From NCBI GenBank assembly GCA_013398175.1, contig VZRZ01002434.1:1866019-1930018 (forward strand): 64,000 nucleotides of DNA, written 5' to 3'. Position numbers and translations under genes: made by a program. Within the stretch, counting starts at the first letter, position 1. Every line of letters starts with the position of its first letter. Below, one piece after another: positions 52,408-63,960 of this stretch. The stretch comes from Climacteris rufus. Its lineage: Eukaryota; Chordata; Aves; Passeriformes; Climacteridae. Under the pieces are notes generated by a model that was not told where the DNA came from, searched no databases, and saw only the letters and a program-made list of their open reading frames with translations.

Positions 52408-55400
52408 CTGAAACAGAGAGGAGACACTTAGAAATGAAGCATTTTATCAGAAGGCACTCCTGGGGCAGGGCTCTTCCTCCCTACACACTGTGTCAGCCTT
52501 TATTGCAGATTGCTCACACTCTGCAGTGCAAGGGCCTGGCAAATCGGGGGAGGAACAGGGATCACTGAGAACTGCAACTCTCTGCCTCCCACAATAAACC
52601 TTGAATGTTCTGTTACTTTGCACAGGGGAAAAAACTGTCCTACTTCTGGCACATTACATGATGTAAATTGTTTGGTGATGCAGATTTTAGCAGAATAATC
52701 CCTACCTTTTAACTTACGCTTTTAAATTTTGTCTCCAATTGATCTACAAGAATTCTTTTATGAAAAAGGAAAGGGAGCAATATTTTGCTCTCCATTACAG
52801 TGGTCACAGATGAATCAAGTTATCATGTAGACAGTATGCTTCATTAACAACTGTCAAGTGATGATTTATCATCCAAGCTTAACTGTGACAGTTTGCATTT
52901 CATTCTATAAATCTAAAATTTACAGAATAAAATTTGTAAAGCTGGTTATATTTCAGTAAGTGGCATGGATGACCTAAGAGCATCTTATGAAGACAAACAC
53001 ACATTGTAAAAATCATCTAAGAACCAAGAACTCTGTGCTCTGTGTGTGTGTTTGAAATAGTGTTATTCTAGAAAGTTGTTACAATATAACCCTGATTTAT
53101 GGTGCAATGAAGACCCTGGCTGTGCCCAAGGCTTCACTAAATTATCACAGAATGCACAGGACTCGTTAGCCAGTAAATTCAGTTTCAGTCTCTGGAGATC
53201 TGAGCTTAAATCCAACCTCAAGTGACAAGCAGGAACAGGTTTGCAGACTCCAGACAAGTCTTTTAATAATCCCTGCTCCATGTTACAAGTCTATCCTGCA
53301 TGATGATTTCCAGATGAGGTCCCAGGGGGAAGAGCAGACAGGGACATACTGACAAGTTCTGTAAGGGCACAGGTATAAATAGCCAGAAATATAACTGGAT
53401 TGTCATGAATAAAGTGCATTAGTGGCATGATTAGGGAGGTGCTGCTCTGGCATTTGCTTGTACTCTGGTTATTTTCATGGCAGTGCTCTATGAAATTGCA
53501 GCTCTACATATAGATGACCTTTGTCTACAAACAATGGATCATTCTCTGACTCATTAAGGGGAGGAGAAGTCCCAATTAAGTTCCTAGGCCTATCTATAGC
53601 AGTAAACTTCCCCCATAAGAAGTGCTATTTGAGAGGAGGTGTATGGAATAGATGTGGCCCTCACGTGCTCAGTCCACAGCCTGGGTCTTTTATATCCACT
53701 GAAAAAACAACAAAAACCCCAAAACAAAACCCACAATAAAAACATTATAGTGCCTGATATGGAGTTTCTATTAGGATCATCTAGGTTGACATGTGAGAGC
53801 TGCAAACTGGAAGGAAGGACTTTATACAAGAAGTGGCATTATAATTTACAGTGGGAAATTCCAGATCCTACCATCTTTTGGACAATGCAGTCTCAGGAAA
53901 AAGTTCTACACAAGATAAAAAATAGCACACAAACCCTACTAAAACTGAAGTATACACAGAAATACAAAAAAATACTGAAAACAACATAACATAAAAAACA
54001 TTAATTGCTGCACATGTTTTATGTGTGAATGTAGCAAACTAGCAAATAAACCTTAGTGTTTCTCAGATCCTTAGGCCTTAACACTTTCTGACATCTGGAT
54101 AATTCAGGCCAATCACCAGTGCAATTGTGGCAATTCCGGTTTCTAAGTCTGTCACCTGTCCTAAGTCAAGAGAAAAACTGATTCTAGGCCCTTGTTCAGA
54201 GTATTATTTATAACAAGCACAGGCATTTGTTGTCCTGAATTATTTTGGATTTAAACAGAAGCCTAAATATACTTGTTATGCACTGCTCATAACTTAATAC
54301 TGTTTTACTGTCCTACTTCCATAGAAAAAGGCTTTTAGGAACAGACCTAGGCAAACACAGAGGCTTGGAGGGCAGCAGCAATCCCCTGAGGTGTGGAGGA
54401 ATCTGACATTTCAGCACAGTCAGTGTTTTGTGCCAGACATCCCTGAGTCCCAGTGCTGGACATAACGGAGCAAAACAGCCACCAAGAGATGCTGTGGTGA
54501 GGATGACCAGAGTGCTGGGACTGCAGGACACACAACAGCATGGCACTCCATAAGGCCACAGGCATGTTTTCCTCAGTGGAGCTCCCAGGCTTTGGGTCAG
54601 AATGGACTGGACACAACGGATTTGAAGGTTTTCACTACCAGAAGGACCACGAGGGGTAGCAGGATATCTTCTATAAACTTTCAAATGATTCAGAGCTAAA
54701 ATCTGCTCAGACACTAGAAGGGACAGCTTGTTCTAATGTCAGTTTAGCTTTGCTTGCAGTACTGTCTGTAAAGTTCTCATTTCATCTGCCATTTGGAAAG
54801 AAAGCCCTCGAAACTACTGTGGTCAAATGAAGTGGGCAGAGGCCAAATTCAAACTTATGAAATCCTGGTAAATACTGAACATTTGTCATGAACATGTCAT
54901 TTTAAAAAATCGACTTCTAAAGCTCTGAGAAAATTATATTCCTCCAAAGAATGGCACTAAGTGCTTAAGGAATGAACAAATAGGAGCTCTTTTTAAATGA
55001 CTTGTTTTCCCACTGCATAAAAGAAAAGTAATTGTCAGGAGAGAATTAAACTGCAAATCCTTCCCTCTGTACAGTGTCCTCAGAAAACTGGGTCTAGAAA
55101 TGAAATAAGTTAAAAGTGTTGGTTCTTGCTTAAGCTTTTGATTATTCTATTGAGTTATTAAGATACAGCTTGAATTTGCCTGTGAAACACTGAAATACTG
55201 TAGTGAAAAGACCATGACATCTATTAATACATGAGAAATACTAATGCAGGCAGATATTTTCTATGCTTTTTTCCTTCTGACAGTCTAAACCCAGCATTTA
55301 AAAAGTAAACAAAGTACAGCTGTTGAGGCCTCTGTACTATGTGATCAAAATTTAAGAAAAGAGGTAGTGGATAAGCTGGGTGCTGAAGCACCCATCAGTT

Positions 55401-55682
55401 GATTCTCTCAGAGTAATAGAGCCCCAAGTCCAAGCAGGATCTGAAAAAAAATATAAATGCCTGATTCTTCCACAACAGAGCTATTTTTTTTGTTCTGTTC
55501 CATTTGTCAGTTTCTTTCTACTAGCAATTTATTCCCATGTGCTTTAATGAGCATTATGCTCATTACGCATCAGCTCTCTACATGAGCTCAAAAGCTTTCC
55601 TGAAAAACAGAGGAGAAAATTATCTGGGCCTTGGAAACAATCAGGTAAAAGAAACCCCAAGAGGCAAAAGAACACTTGTTAC
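52408..55682 (-). other. KLHL42 intron 2
   Basis: This is AT-rich intronic sequence with a GT donor at 55682-55681 and an AG acceptor at 52409-52408. I see no nested gene and no clear retrotransposon. A short GT run lies near 53041-53052, and an A/C-rich low-complexity stretch lies at about 53700-53740. Confidence 0.85.
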
Positions 55683-55876
55683 CTCGTGCAGTGTATCCTC
55701 CTATAACGTAGATCTTGCCCTTGCATTCACAAGCTGAGAATTCAGCAAGAGGGTTGGGCATGGACGCGACAAAATTCCACCAGTCGTTTTCCGGGTTGTA
55801 GCACTCCACATTGGCAAGGGACTGACCCCCGATGGCATAGAGCTTCCCACTCACAGCCAGGAGCTTAAAGTTGGAT
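55683..55876 (-). CDS. KLHL42: KLHL42 coding exon 2 (Kelch repeats 2 and 3)
   Basis: This 194-base exon completes the Arg codon split with exon 1 and ends with the first base of a Gly codon. It encodes residues 285-348 of the visible protein. It contains two Kelch-type blades: LYAIGG (296-301) followed by VECYNPENDWWNF, and IYVIGGY (339-345) after the segment PNPLAEFSACECKGK (324-338). The acceptor reads TTTCAG then ATCC, and the donor reads CACGAG then GTAACA. Agreement with remembered human KLHL42 is near-complete across PNPLAEFSACECKGKIYVIGGYT. A two-copy 99-bp tandem repeat lies about 108 bases upstream of the acceptor in intron 1. Open sequence extends past both splice sites, so frame alone would overpredict the exon; splice signals and homology set the limits. 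Confidence 0.95.
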
Positions 55877-55983
55877 CTGAAAGAACAGATTGCAGCATTG
55901 GAATGAGTTGCATTGATGTACAGGAAGGTACAAAGAAAGTTCTTCCTCTCCAGGCTCCGACACACTCATCACCACTGACAGCT

Positions 55984-56181
55984 TGTGCCATCACTTGGTG
56001 AATTTGCAGCATCAAGTCGTCTCTGCAAGTTCACAATTCTGTGATTCCTTAGAACAGTAAGCAGTGACATTCTGAAGGTCAATGTGCCATCATTTGGTGG
56101 ATTTGCAGCATCAATTCCTCTGTGCAAGGCCAAAATTCTGTAATTCCTCAGGACACCAAGCAGTGACATTCTGAATGTCAA
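55984..56181. repeat. Two-copy 99-bp tandem duplication in KLHL42 intron 1
   Basis: Unit 1 is 55984-56082 and unit 2 is 56083-56181. Both start TGTGCCATCA and end with GACATTCTGAA followed by a GTCAA variant. Aligned by eye they differ at about 14 of 99 positions with no length change. The period is a multiple of three and the minus-strand frame is open through both units, but neither copy resembles a known domain. Confidence 0.9.
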
Positions 56182-58284
56182 TAATGTCGATGCCAAGCCT
56201 GATGAGTATTTTATTTGGTACTTCAGTCTGTGCCGGTTTGAGCTCTAAGTGTTCAGTTAACCAATGTGTTCAGTAGATGTCCCATTTTTATTAGATTTAG
56301 AAAAGTACCCTCAATAGAGAAAAACACATTACATGCACGCACAGTGAAGGATATTATTGCAGTTAAAATTGCAGAAATTTCAAACAAGACTTGATGGATG
56401 CCTAAGAATGCATACTTGTCTTAGGCTGTATTATGGAATCTATAATTATGGAATCTATGGAATAACCCTAATAAAAAGCAATTTAAAGTGGAACACATTG
56501 AATCACATTCTGCAAAAGAAGGAACAGAGAATCTTCTGTACCTTATTCAGCATTAACTATTAAACATATCCTCTGAAGCAAGATCTATCTATAAATTATG
56601 TTCTGCCCACAGCTGAAGAAAATTACATTGCACTCCATGAGCAATGACCTGGCCATTTATTTCTTATTCTGTTCCATTATGCTCTCCAAATTTACACATG
56701 GCAAAGGGCAGTTTTCTAATTGCTGAAGAATAAGAAGCCTTCTATCTTACACTCTGAAGGTAATACAGACAAAAACAAATGGTCCATGGATATTAAAGGT
56801 GCAAGTCTGGAGGAAGAAACTGGAGGATGTGAAGAGAGAAGTTCTGTGTGCTCAGCTCTTCTTTCCAGCTAGGGAAGCTGGCCTAATAAAGGATGAGCTT
56901 TTCCTCTCCTCAGGAACAGTCTCACTGCCCAGAAGGGTTGTTCCTTCTCTCCTGCTGAGCCAATTGAGATTTTAGAATGATTATCCCAATTAACTGGATG
57001 TGTGACCGTTGCTGGCGTGCACCAGCTCAGCACAAAGCCAAACAGGGAACTGTGTCGTGTCTGTAAAACTGAAATGCTGTTCAGACCTGCACTGGCCTGC
57101 TGGGCAGCAAAGGGAGCTTCACCCTGCATGAATCCAACATTCAAAACTTACCACTAAGTACTTTTGCAGGGTTTTGTCTGGTCAAAGTGAACCCTGCCTA
57201 GCAGCAGACTGCCCTGCAACTTCTTTTTATTAAATATATTTGGAAAAAGAATTTGTTTCCAGATGGAATAATTTTGTTCTTGTCATCCTGATATAGCTTT
57301 GGAAACTAAAATGCTCCTTTGAAGGAATTAATTGCTTCTTACTAATTTTTTTTTCTGTCATTTATGATTAGGTGACTGTTTTCATATTCTCCCTGTAGCA
57401 GTTATGTTTTCCATTTTAAGAAAATCCAGAATAACATGGCAATTAACAGCAGGTATGAAATGAAGATAATTACTCAGCAAACATTATGATTTTCATAGCA
57501 TTGTACCCATTTTAAAAGATAGGACAGAAAAAAAAACCCCACAAATTATAAAAGAGACAAAACCACAGGAAAAATTATCTATTGATGAACAGCACAACTT
57601 TCAACTTCAAATATTCTTACAGGATGCCATATACCTTTGTGTCAATGATTAACCAAATACTTGTTAAAATGGATGACATTCAGTGGAGGTAACTCAGATT
57701 TATGGAATTCATGAACAATAAGGTTCATTTTACTCCAAAGTAGCTGCAAGTATCCATCAGCATATTTAATATGAAAGCCTGGACAATGGCTCAATATGTT
57801 ATGAAAAACTTCTGCCATTCCTCTTTCCATGCCAATAACAGCAGGTGTTTTCATGGAGAGGGAACATTAGGAAATATTTAGTGCACTTTTACACTCTTTT
57901 AATGTGTTGGAGCAGCTGGAAACAAGGAAAGCAAACACTGAGCCACCAGCCAGCTCTCCACAACTAACAACTGTTCCATGGACTGCAGCTTGGAAACAGA
58001 GGAGCTGAATCCATCAGATCCAACTGCGATGGAACGCCACTCACACCTGTGACTTGTCTAAACTTGAGGGATCCAAACAGACTTTCCAAAATCCAGGCCT
58101 AGTGGGTCCCTTCTTGTTGGGACAAGTTGAGGTATGAGCTGCTTTATGATGCCCCCCATTTACTCTACAGAACAGAACACCAGCAAGTGTGAGCTGTGGA
58201 GTTTTACCATTACTCAAAATCCATTTTTCACTCAATAAAATGGAAAGCACTGTATGCACAAAGGAAGAAAAATATAATGCACGA

Positions 58285-58620
58285 ATGCAAAGGACCTAGG
58301 GGTCAGAGATGCTTTCTGGACAACAGACAACACTCCAACACATTTCAAATCCCCCCCCCATGGCTCTGGACTGTGTTAACAGCTGGAGATGTACCTGCAG
58401 GAAGCCACAGTGACAGTGGCTATAAAGAGGCCAGGACACATGGTTTTTGTTCACTGACAATTCCACTCAGTGTACATAAAAATGAGTTAGCCAAGCTACC
58501 AGAGAGGACTTTCTGATCAGAGGGTGGCTAAACATGGGAACAAGTCACCTGCAAGGAAGGAGGCTAGAATCTACACTGCTGGAGGGTTTCAAGAACAAGT
58601 TAAACTTGCATTTGCAAGGT
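58285..58620 (+). mobile_element. Degenerate CR1 LINE fragment
   Basis: The clearest part is 58515-58610, which reads GGGTGGCTAAACATGGGAACAA and then GCTGGAGGGTTTCAAGAAC. It parallels the CR1 3'-UTR-proximal segment also visible at 21070-21280 and 29935-30030. Sequence from about 58285 (GGACCTAGGGGTC) may be the same element further upstream. No terminal octamer repeats remain. The copy is older than the others here. Confidence 0.55.
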
Positions 58621-61423
58621 AACCTTGGTCCTGTTGCAGAACACAAGGCTTGAATTAACCAACATCATGTTTCTTCCTGCCAAATGATCAACTTTAACCT
58701 TAAAATCCCTCAAAAATCAGATGACTTCTTTATTCTAGAGTTAAAGCAGAGTCAAAGACTCATGAAAGCACAGTTATGAAGGCAATTCCAAAGTGTTTTA
58801 CATATTTTCAATGAATTACCTTTTTTCTCTTTTTTATATTTCTTATGTGAGTCTGCAGAGTACACTGTACCCAACATTAAGGTTTGGAAGTGTGTGACAA
58901 ATTTGTGATAAGGTACGAATAGTTCCAACCTAAAAATTTTTGAAATCTATTTTCTTCCAACACAGAAGAATTTTGAGTGGAAAAAGAAGTGAAAAGTGAG
59001 GAAAGAGAAGGTCTCATAAACAAACTAGTATTCCCCAGAAGCATCCTCTCCTATATTCCTGTAAGAGTCCTCAGAGTGGCAGTGGTTCAGGCACAGATTG
59101 CTCACAAAAACCTTGTTCCATGTGCAAGTGCATAATTCCAGCCAGGGCCTTACATGGGTCTTACAAACCTGAAAGATTTACCTGCCTTGACTAGGAAAGT
59201 TCTGAAGGAAAATAAAAGTGGAATATACAGCTGAAACTGGCACATGCAGTAGAAATCCAGTGAGTATATTATTTTTAAATAGCCAATTTCAGCTGACAGT
59301 GTCAATTTAAAAAACAAGGTGTGGAAATGTATTCAAGGACATGACTGCAACAGCCTTCTATATATTTTGTTACCTTCTTGACCCCAAAGACCACAAGTGG
59401 TCTTGGGCAACACTTACATGGAGTTTCTTCTATTAAAAAGCTTGGGTCACTCTCTGAAGACACTATTCCAAGTACAGAAGCATGTCTAGAATGAAAAGAT
59501 CTAGAAACTGTGATCTGTTGTGGACTATTTGTGACCAGTACTAGATTTAGGACTCGATGAGAAATTCCATGCTCAGTCACAGGCTGCCTATGTGAGCCTG
59601 AGCAAACGACTTTATCTCCCTTGTGTATGCATAAATAGGGAATAAATAATGCTTTCTCAAGTTCCTGGGGCATCACAGGAATAACACACAGGAGCTTCTT
59701 ACTGTGAACAAGTTTGAAACTAAAGTCATAAGACCTCTACATCTAGAAAGCAAGCTAACAGTGATGCCCTGAACGAGAATGGCTGCTAAGCATTCAGTAC
59801 ATGGCTGGTGGCTTTTGTCTTCTACTTAGAAATAAGTTGAGACTATTTCATTTAAGCACACATAGAGACTCCTAGCATCCTGGGATTCTGTATTACAACA
59901 ATGGAAATAATTGGTGATATAAATGTTATAGAATTTAAAGAGTTTGTTTAAGGCAGAAAACTCTTATATGAACAGCAAGCAGCAGAATTATATCCATAAC
60001 TCCCTCAGCCTTCCCTTGAGGCCAACACATGCAGTCACTCATTGTAGAACAAATCCAGATCTTCTGTTGTCTGAAGTGAAACCAACTTCAGTGGAAACCA
60101 GAACCCTCCCTGAAGGGATGTAAAAATTCACCCATGGGATGTAATTATATTGGCTGACAGAAATTCACTTGCCAGACAGTCACATGGCTGCAATTCCTCA
60201 GCAGCAGGCTGGGCAACTGCTCTGCTTATTTTACTACAGCACAACAAACTAAAAACACAATGCCAACCAAGCTGCAGGTCTCATTGCAGCATGTATGTGT
60301 GGCAGGCAGGCATTAGCACTGCTCATTGTGCCTGCAAACCCCTCACATTTCAAATGTCCCTGCTCCTGGCTCCTATGGCACAGGCCATCCCTTCTGTGCC
60401 CTCTCCACAAAACACCAAGCAGGTCATCAGGGAGCTGAAACGTTATGTCAGATGGGAAAATATAATAATTAATAACTGCAGAGTTGAGACTCCATGCAGA
60501 TGGTGAAGTCAGAAACACGTTTTGTTCAGGGGTCAGCTGAGCTTCCATGGAAAAAAGTTCCTCCAATTATTCAGAGAGCAGCATATTTGCTCTACTTTGC
60601 AGGTGTGATTCTGGGTACTTTCTGGCCTGCAATAACTACCACAGAATGTAAGACTACAGATTATTCCAAAAACACCCATTTGCATGCTACTTTTCTGCAG
60701 TAAATGGACAATGTGAAGTTCTGTTCTAAGAACACCTTGCTATCATCTGTGATGGGCTTGAAGATCAAGTTGAAATGGCAGTGTCACTGAAAACAGTAAT
60801 ATTAGGACAAAATGCCCACATGTTTGAGTAGAATGATTATACATCCTAGAAAAAAAAAAAGAGGTAAGTGTGGAGGAAAAAGAAAGGCTGATCTAGAGTT
60901 TGAATACTCACATTGCAAGGTGCAAAAAGGCCCTTGAAAAAGTATTTTTTAAAAACCCATGCTGCAGAATCATTGCACATAATAACAGCTCTCTTGCTAT
61001 AGACATCACACAAAACAAAACCTCATAACCTCATCAACGTGGGACTTCTGTGATTAAGCTAATTTCCATGGGAGAGACTGTGGACTGACTCCATCCTCCT
61101 TTTCTAGTGCGGCCAAGTGCTCCCAATCCCGCTTACACAGGTCCTGCTGTCAAATGAAGCAGCTAAAACATCTCAGTTTCCCAGGCACCTGGGGGAATTC
61201 TGCTTCAGTCTTGGTGTCTAAGAAACAGGTTTGTAAGAGAAGGTGTCTGCAGTGTTTAAAAGCTAAACACTCATTTTACAGATTAAACTTTTCACAACGC
61301 CAAGTCCACAACACTGAGAAAACAGTTTCTGATTAATTTTGATGACTGATTATGGAGGTGATTATTACAGTAAAATTCTCACAAGGGTGCAGGAAGTGGG
61401 GAAAAAAATGGTGACATGAGAAA

Positions 61424-61468
61424 GACCTAATTTTAGGTCGAACCCCTGTTTTGAGGTGTTTTAGGTCG
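61424..61468. repeat. Cluster of AGGTC half-sites in KLHL42 intron 1
   Basis: GACCTAATTTTAGGTC is a near-palindrome (everted AGGTC half-sites six bases apart), and TTTTAGGTCG recurs 18 bases after its first copy. The spacing resembles nuclear-receptor everted repeats, but function is conjecture. Confidence 0.4.
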
Positions 61469-62384
61469 CAAAAGCTGAACAGAGAGTGGAATAGACACTG
61501 CAATTTGACTACCCAGACACAAATCATATGCCAATCGTTTGGGTCTCTGCATGCTCTTTCAAGCCACTGGATGGAGAAAAGAATTTCCATTCTACAGTGA
61601 ATTTTGGCCTCCTTACTTTTTTGTTTTCAGAGAGAAAAGATAAATTTTAGAACACTTTTTCTAAAATGGAAACAAAGAGGAAGTTCATGTTGGATCACAA
61701 ACCCAGTTTGTTTCACTGAAATGAAAGCCTTTGTTTTCGTAACTCCAAAGTGTGGTTAAGGTAGAGCAGCCACAACCTTGGCCAGGGAGAAGGCCTCTTT
61801 TCTTGGGCTCTCCTCCAGGCTGGGTCTCTATTACTCTTTCACATATAAATTATACAAGTGTTTCTGATTACAAACTAAAACATCAACGTCTAATAAACAA
61901 TCCAAGAGGATAAAGGAAAAAAGTAAACCGTCAAAATGATGAATGATTCCCACATCCCAATACTGGTATCAGGTGAGAAATTTCTCACCATCTTCCTGAC
62001 ATTTTTCTAGTGAGTGTTTCACTGAAATGCAGGCCTACAAAACACTCAGATTTTTATGGAAGTACAAAATGTTCTACAGCATCTACAGCCTGTCCTCATC
62101 ACCCTCCCCTGCCACGGCAGCTTCCTGCCGAGGGGTCCCTGAACAGGAGAGTGATGTGCTGTGGTGGGATAGCTGTTCCTGGGAAAGGCCTGTCCGGTGG
62201 CACCTGCCAAGCCACGGCCAAGCCCCGAGGCCCTTCCCACCATGCGACGGAAGGGACGTGGGTGGTTCACAGCACAGACAGGTCTGGATCCAATCCCGAA
62301 GGCTGAGTCCAGCCAACGCCACTCCGGAGGACCTATCTCAACAACAGACATGGACACACGTGTATTTCAGGGAGCAGGGGTTAC

Positions 62385-63235
62385 CTCTTCTGGTTCATTG
62401 AAGCCAGCTGAGTCCACTCGTTTAGGCACGGGTTGTAACAGTGGGCGGCCGAAATCTCCTGGCTGGTGATGCGGTATCCCCCGACGATGAACAGGTAATT
62501 GTCCAGCATGGCCGAGCCGTAGCCGCGGACGCTCACCAGGTCCGGGGGCAGGTTGTTGGCCAGGGGCAGCCACCTCTGCGCCTCCTCGTTGTACCTCAGC
62601 ATGGCCCAGGGCGCTTCCCCCGGCGGGCGGCAGCCCGCGGGCAGCCCCGGGGCACAGGCGCTGGTGAAGTCCCCGATGACCACGAGGGTGGCGGTGCCCC
62701 TCATGCGCCGCTCCCGCAGCTGCTGCTGCAGCGCCTGGGGCAGCAGGAGGTGCGGGCGGGCGTCGGGCCGGCGCAGCACCTGGTGGTAGTGGGCGGCCAT
62801 GAAGTCCAGGCAGGCGTCGTGCAGGTCCTGCAGGCCGTACACCTGCGCCAGGCGGTGCAGCTCGAAGCAGTTGCCCAGCCGCACCTGGGACAGCAGCAGG
62901 CGGAGCAGGGGCGTGACCTGCAGGTACGACGCGGCCTCCACCAGCTCCTCCAGCAGCGGCGGCTCCTCCTCGCCGCCCTCCTCCTGCTCCAGCCTGGCCA
63001 GGCAGGACGTGTTGATGAAGTCCAGCACCAGCTCCAGCCCCAGGGCGCTCAGCCCCCCGCGCAGCAGCTGCTCCTCCTGGCCCTGCCCTGCCTCCCGCAT
63101 GCCCGAGCGGTAGAGCGCTCGGAAATAGTCGCTCTGCTCGATCAGCTTCCTCTTGCACACCGGGTAGCACTTGTCCCCCAGCCGGATCTGCACCACCTCC
63201 TCCCCCGCACCGGCCCCAGCCCCTGCTTCGCCTTC
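62385..63235 (-). CDS. KLHL42: KLHL42 coding exon 1 (BTB, BACK, first Kelch repeat), 5' partial
   Basis: This exon encodes the CUL3-binding BTB domain, a BACK-like helical region and the start of the Kelch propeller. Residues are numbered from the first codon after the N-run. An acidic Gly/Ala/Glu-rich leader occupies 1-13. BTB begins at VQIRL (15-19), passes through KLIEQSDYFRALYRSG (30-45) and LVLDFINTSC (69-78), and carries an acidic loop with EEGGEEEPP (85-93). BACK-like sequence runs about 94-180, with LAQVYGLQDLHDACL at 129-143. Kelch 1 is about 210-283, with NNLPPDL (227-233), the blade motif VGGY (251-254) and YNP (267-269). The exon ends AAG AG before donor GTAACC. It is GC- and CpG-rich, unlike exons 2 and 3. 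Recognition rests on close agreement with remembered human KLHL42, especially residues 220-283. The start methionine should lie in the adjacent gap, so the leader is longer than the human one. Confidence 0.95.
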
Positions 63236-63328
63236 NNNNNNNNNNNNNNNNNNNNNNNNNNNNNNNNNNNNNNNNNNNNNNNNNNNNNNNNNNNNNNNNN
63301 NNNNNNNNNNNNNNNNNNNNNNNNNNNN
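63236..63328. other. Assembly gap (93 N) inside KLHL42 exon 1
   Basis: The run of 93 N sits in very GC-rich sequence. It should hide the KLHL42 start codon and the first residues. Its length happens to be a multiple of three, so an open frame from ATG at 63499 appears to run through it into the gene. That continuity means nothing if the true gap length is unknown. Confidence 0.98.
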
Positions 63329-63960
63329 GGCTCCTCCTCCGCCGGCGCCGGACGGGCCGGGCCGGGCCGGGATGGGCGGAGCGGCGCCGGGATGCTGGGG
63401 AGGCGCTGCCGCCGCTCCGGCCCTGCAAGGAGCGAGAAGGGGAAGGAAAAAAACTACAGCACACACAGAGGAAAGAGAAAAAAGGCCCGAAAAAGGCAAT
63501 GTTGGGCGCTGGGACGCTGCCCGCCGCGGGGGCGGGGGGGCATCAGGGTATCCCTCGGGTCCGGCGCTGGATGGGTGTCGGGGACACGGTGGGAAAGGCC
63601 AATGCTCAGCTCCAAGGGAAGAGCCCAGAGGCGCAGCGATCCCCCCTGATGCTCCCCTCTCCTGATTTGGGCCGGGATCGCAGCCCCAGCCGCAGCTCTA
63701 AGCCCTTGCCATAAATGTACCTCTGCATCCTTGGAGAGGAGGAACATTGCCGCAGTACACGCACAGGGAATAAAGTCCCGTGCGTATGCCTGGATTCGCG
63801 CCGCGGCAGAGCGGAGGAGGAGCGGTGCAGGCAGCCTGGTGCCGGCGCATCCCGAGCAGAAAACTGCCCCCGCGCTCACCCTGCGCGGCCAGGGCAGCGC
63901 CGGGATTCAGGAATGGCAAGTGCGATGCGCAGTTCTGCTATAACCCTCCTGATTTCGCCC
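63329..63960 (-). promoter_or_regulatory. KLHL42 CpG-island promoter and probable 5'UTR
   Basis: The stretch is GC-rich with dense CpG, including GGCGCCGG and repeated GGGCC runs at about 63342-63410 and GGGGCGGGGGGG (Sp1-like) near 63529. The CpG-rich zone continues across the gap into coding exon 1, to about 62430. No clear TATA box lies near the gap. Such a setting is usual for broadly expressed vertebrate genes. The transcription start cannot be placed. Confidence 0.6.

Larger units (their letters stand above)
55877..62384 (-). other. KLHL42 intron 1
   Basis: The intron is mostly AT-rich and non-coding, with donor GTAACC at 62384 and acceptor TTTCAG at 55877. It holds the 99-bp tandem pair at 55984-56181, a decayed CR1 at about 58285-58620, and a small cluster of AGGTC half-sites at 61424-61468. 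No other exon-like conservation was recognised. Confidence 0.85.
51956..63235 (-). other. KLHL42: KLHL42 gene span (three coding exons, 5' end incomplete)
   Basis: This is the gene model for the three CDS entries, joined on the minus strand as 63235-62385, 55876-55683 and 52407-51956. The joined length is 1497 bases, giving 498 visible residues and a TAA stop; human KLHL42 is about 505 residues by memory. Intron 1 is 62384-55877 (about 6.5 kb) and intron 2 is 55682-52408 (about 3.3 kb). Both have GT donors and AG acceptors, and both interrupt codons in phases that restore an open frame (AG|A for Arg, G|GC for Gly). Family knowledge: KLHL42 recruits the microtubule-severing katanin subunit p60 to CUL3-RBX1 for ubiquitination and acts in the cytoplasm during mitosis. 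The start codon is not visible. Confidence 0.93.

Noticed and set aside
62367..63464. Second minus-strand frame over exon 1 with long Gly/Ala/Arg runs
   Set aside because: It is the +1 reading of the true exon. The BTB and Kelch motifs are only in the other frame.
62441..63649. Long plus-strand frame antisense to KLHL42 exon 1
   Set aside because: It is a shadow of the GC-rich exon, crosses the N gap and has a biased Gln/Leu/Arg/Ala composition.
63454..63879. 141-codon minus-strand frame upstream of KLHL42
   Set aside because: It lies in CpG-rich promoter sequence where stops are rare, has Arg/Ala/Pro-biased composition and no domain.
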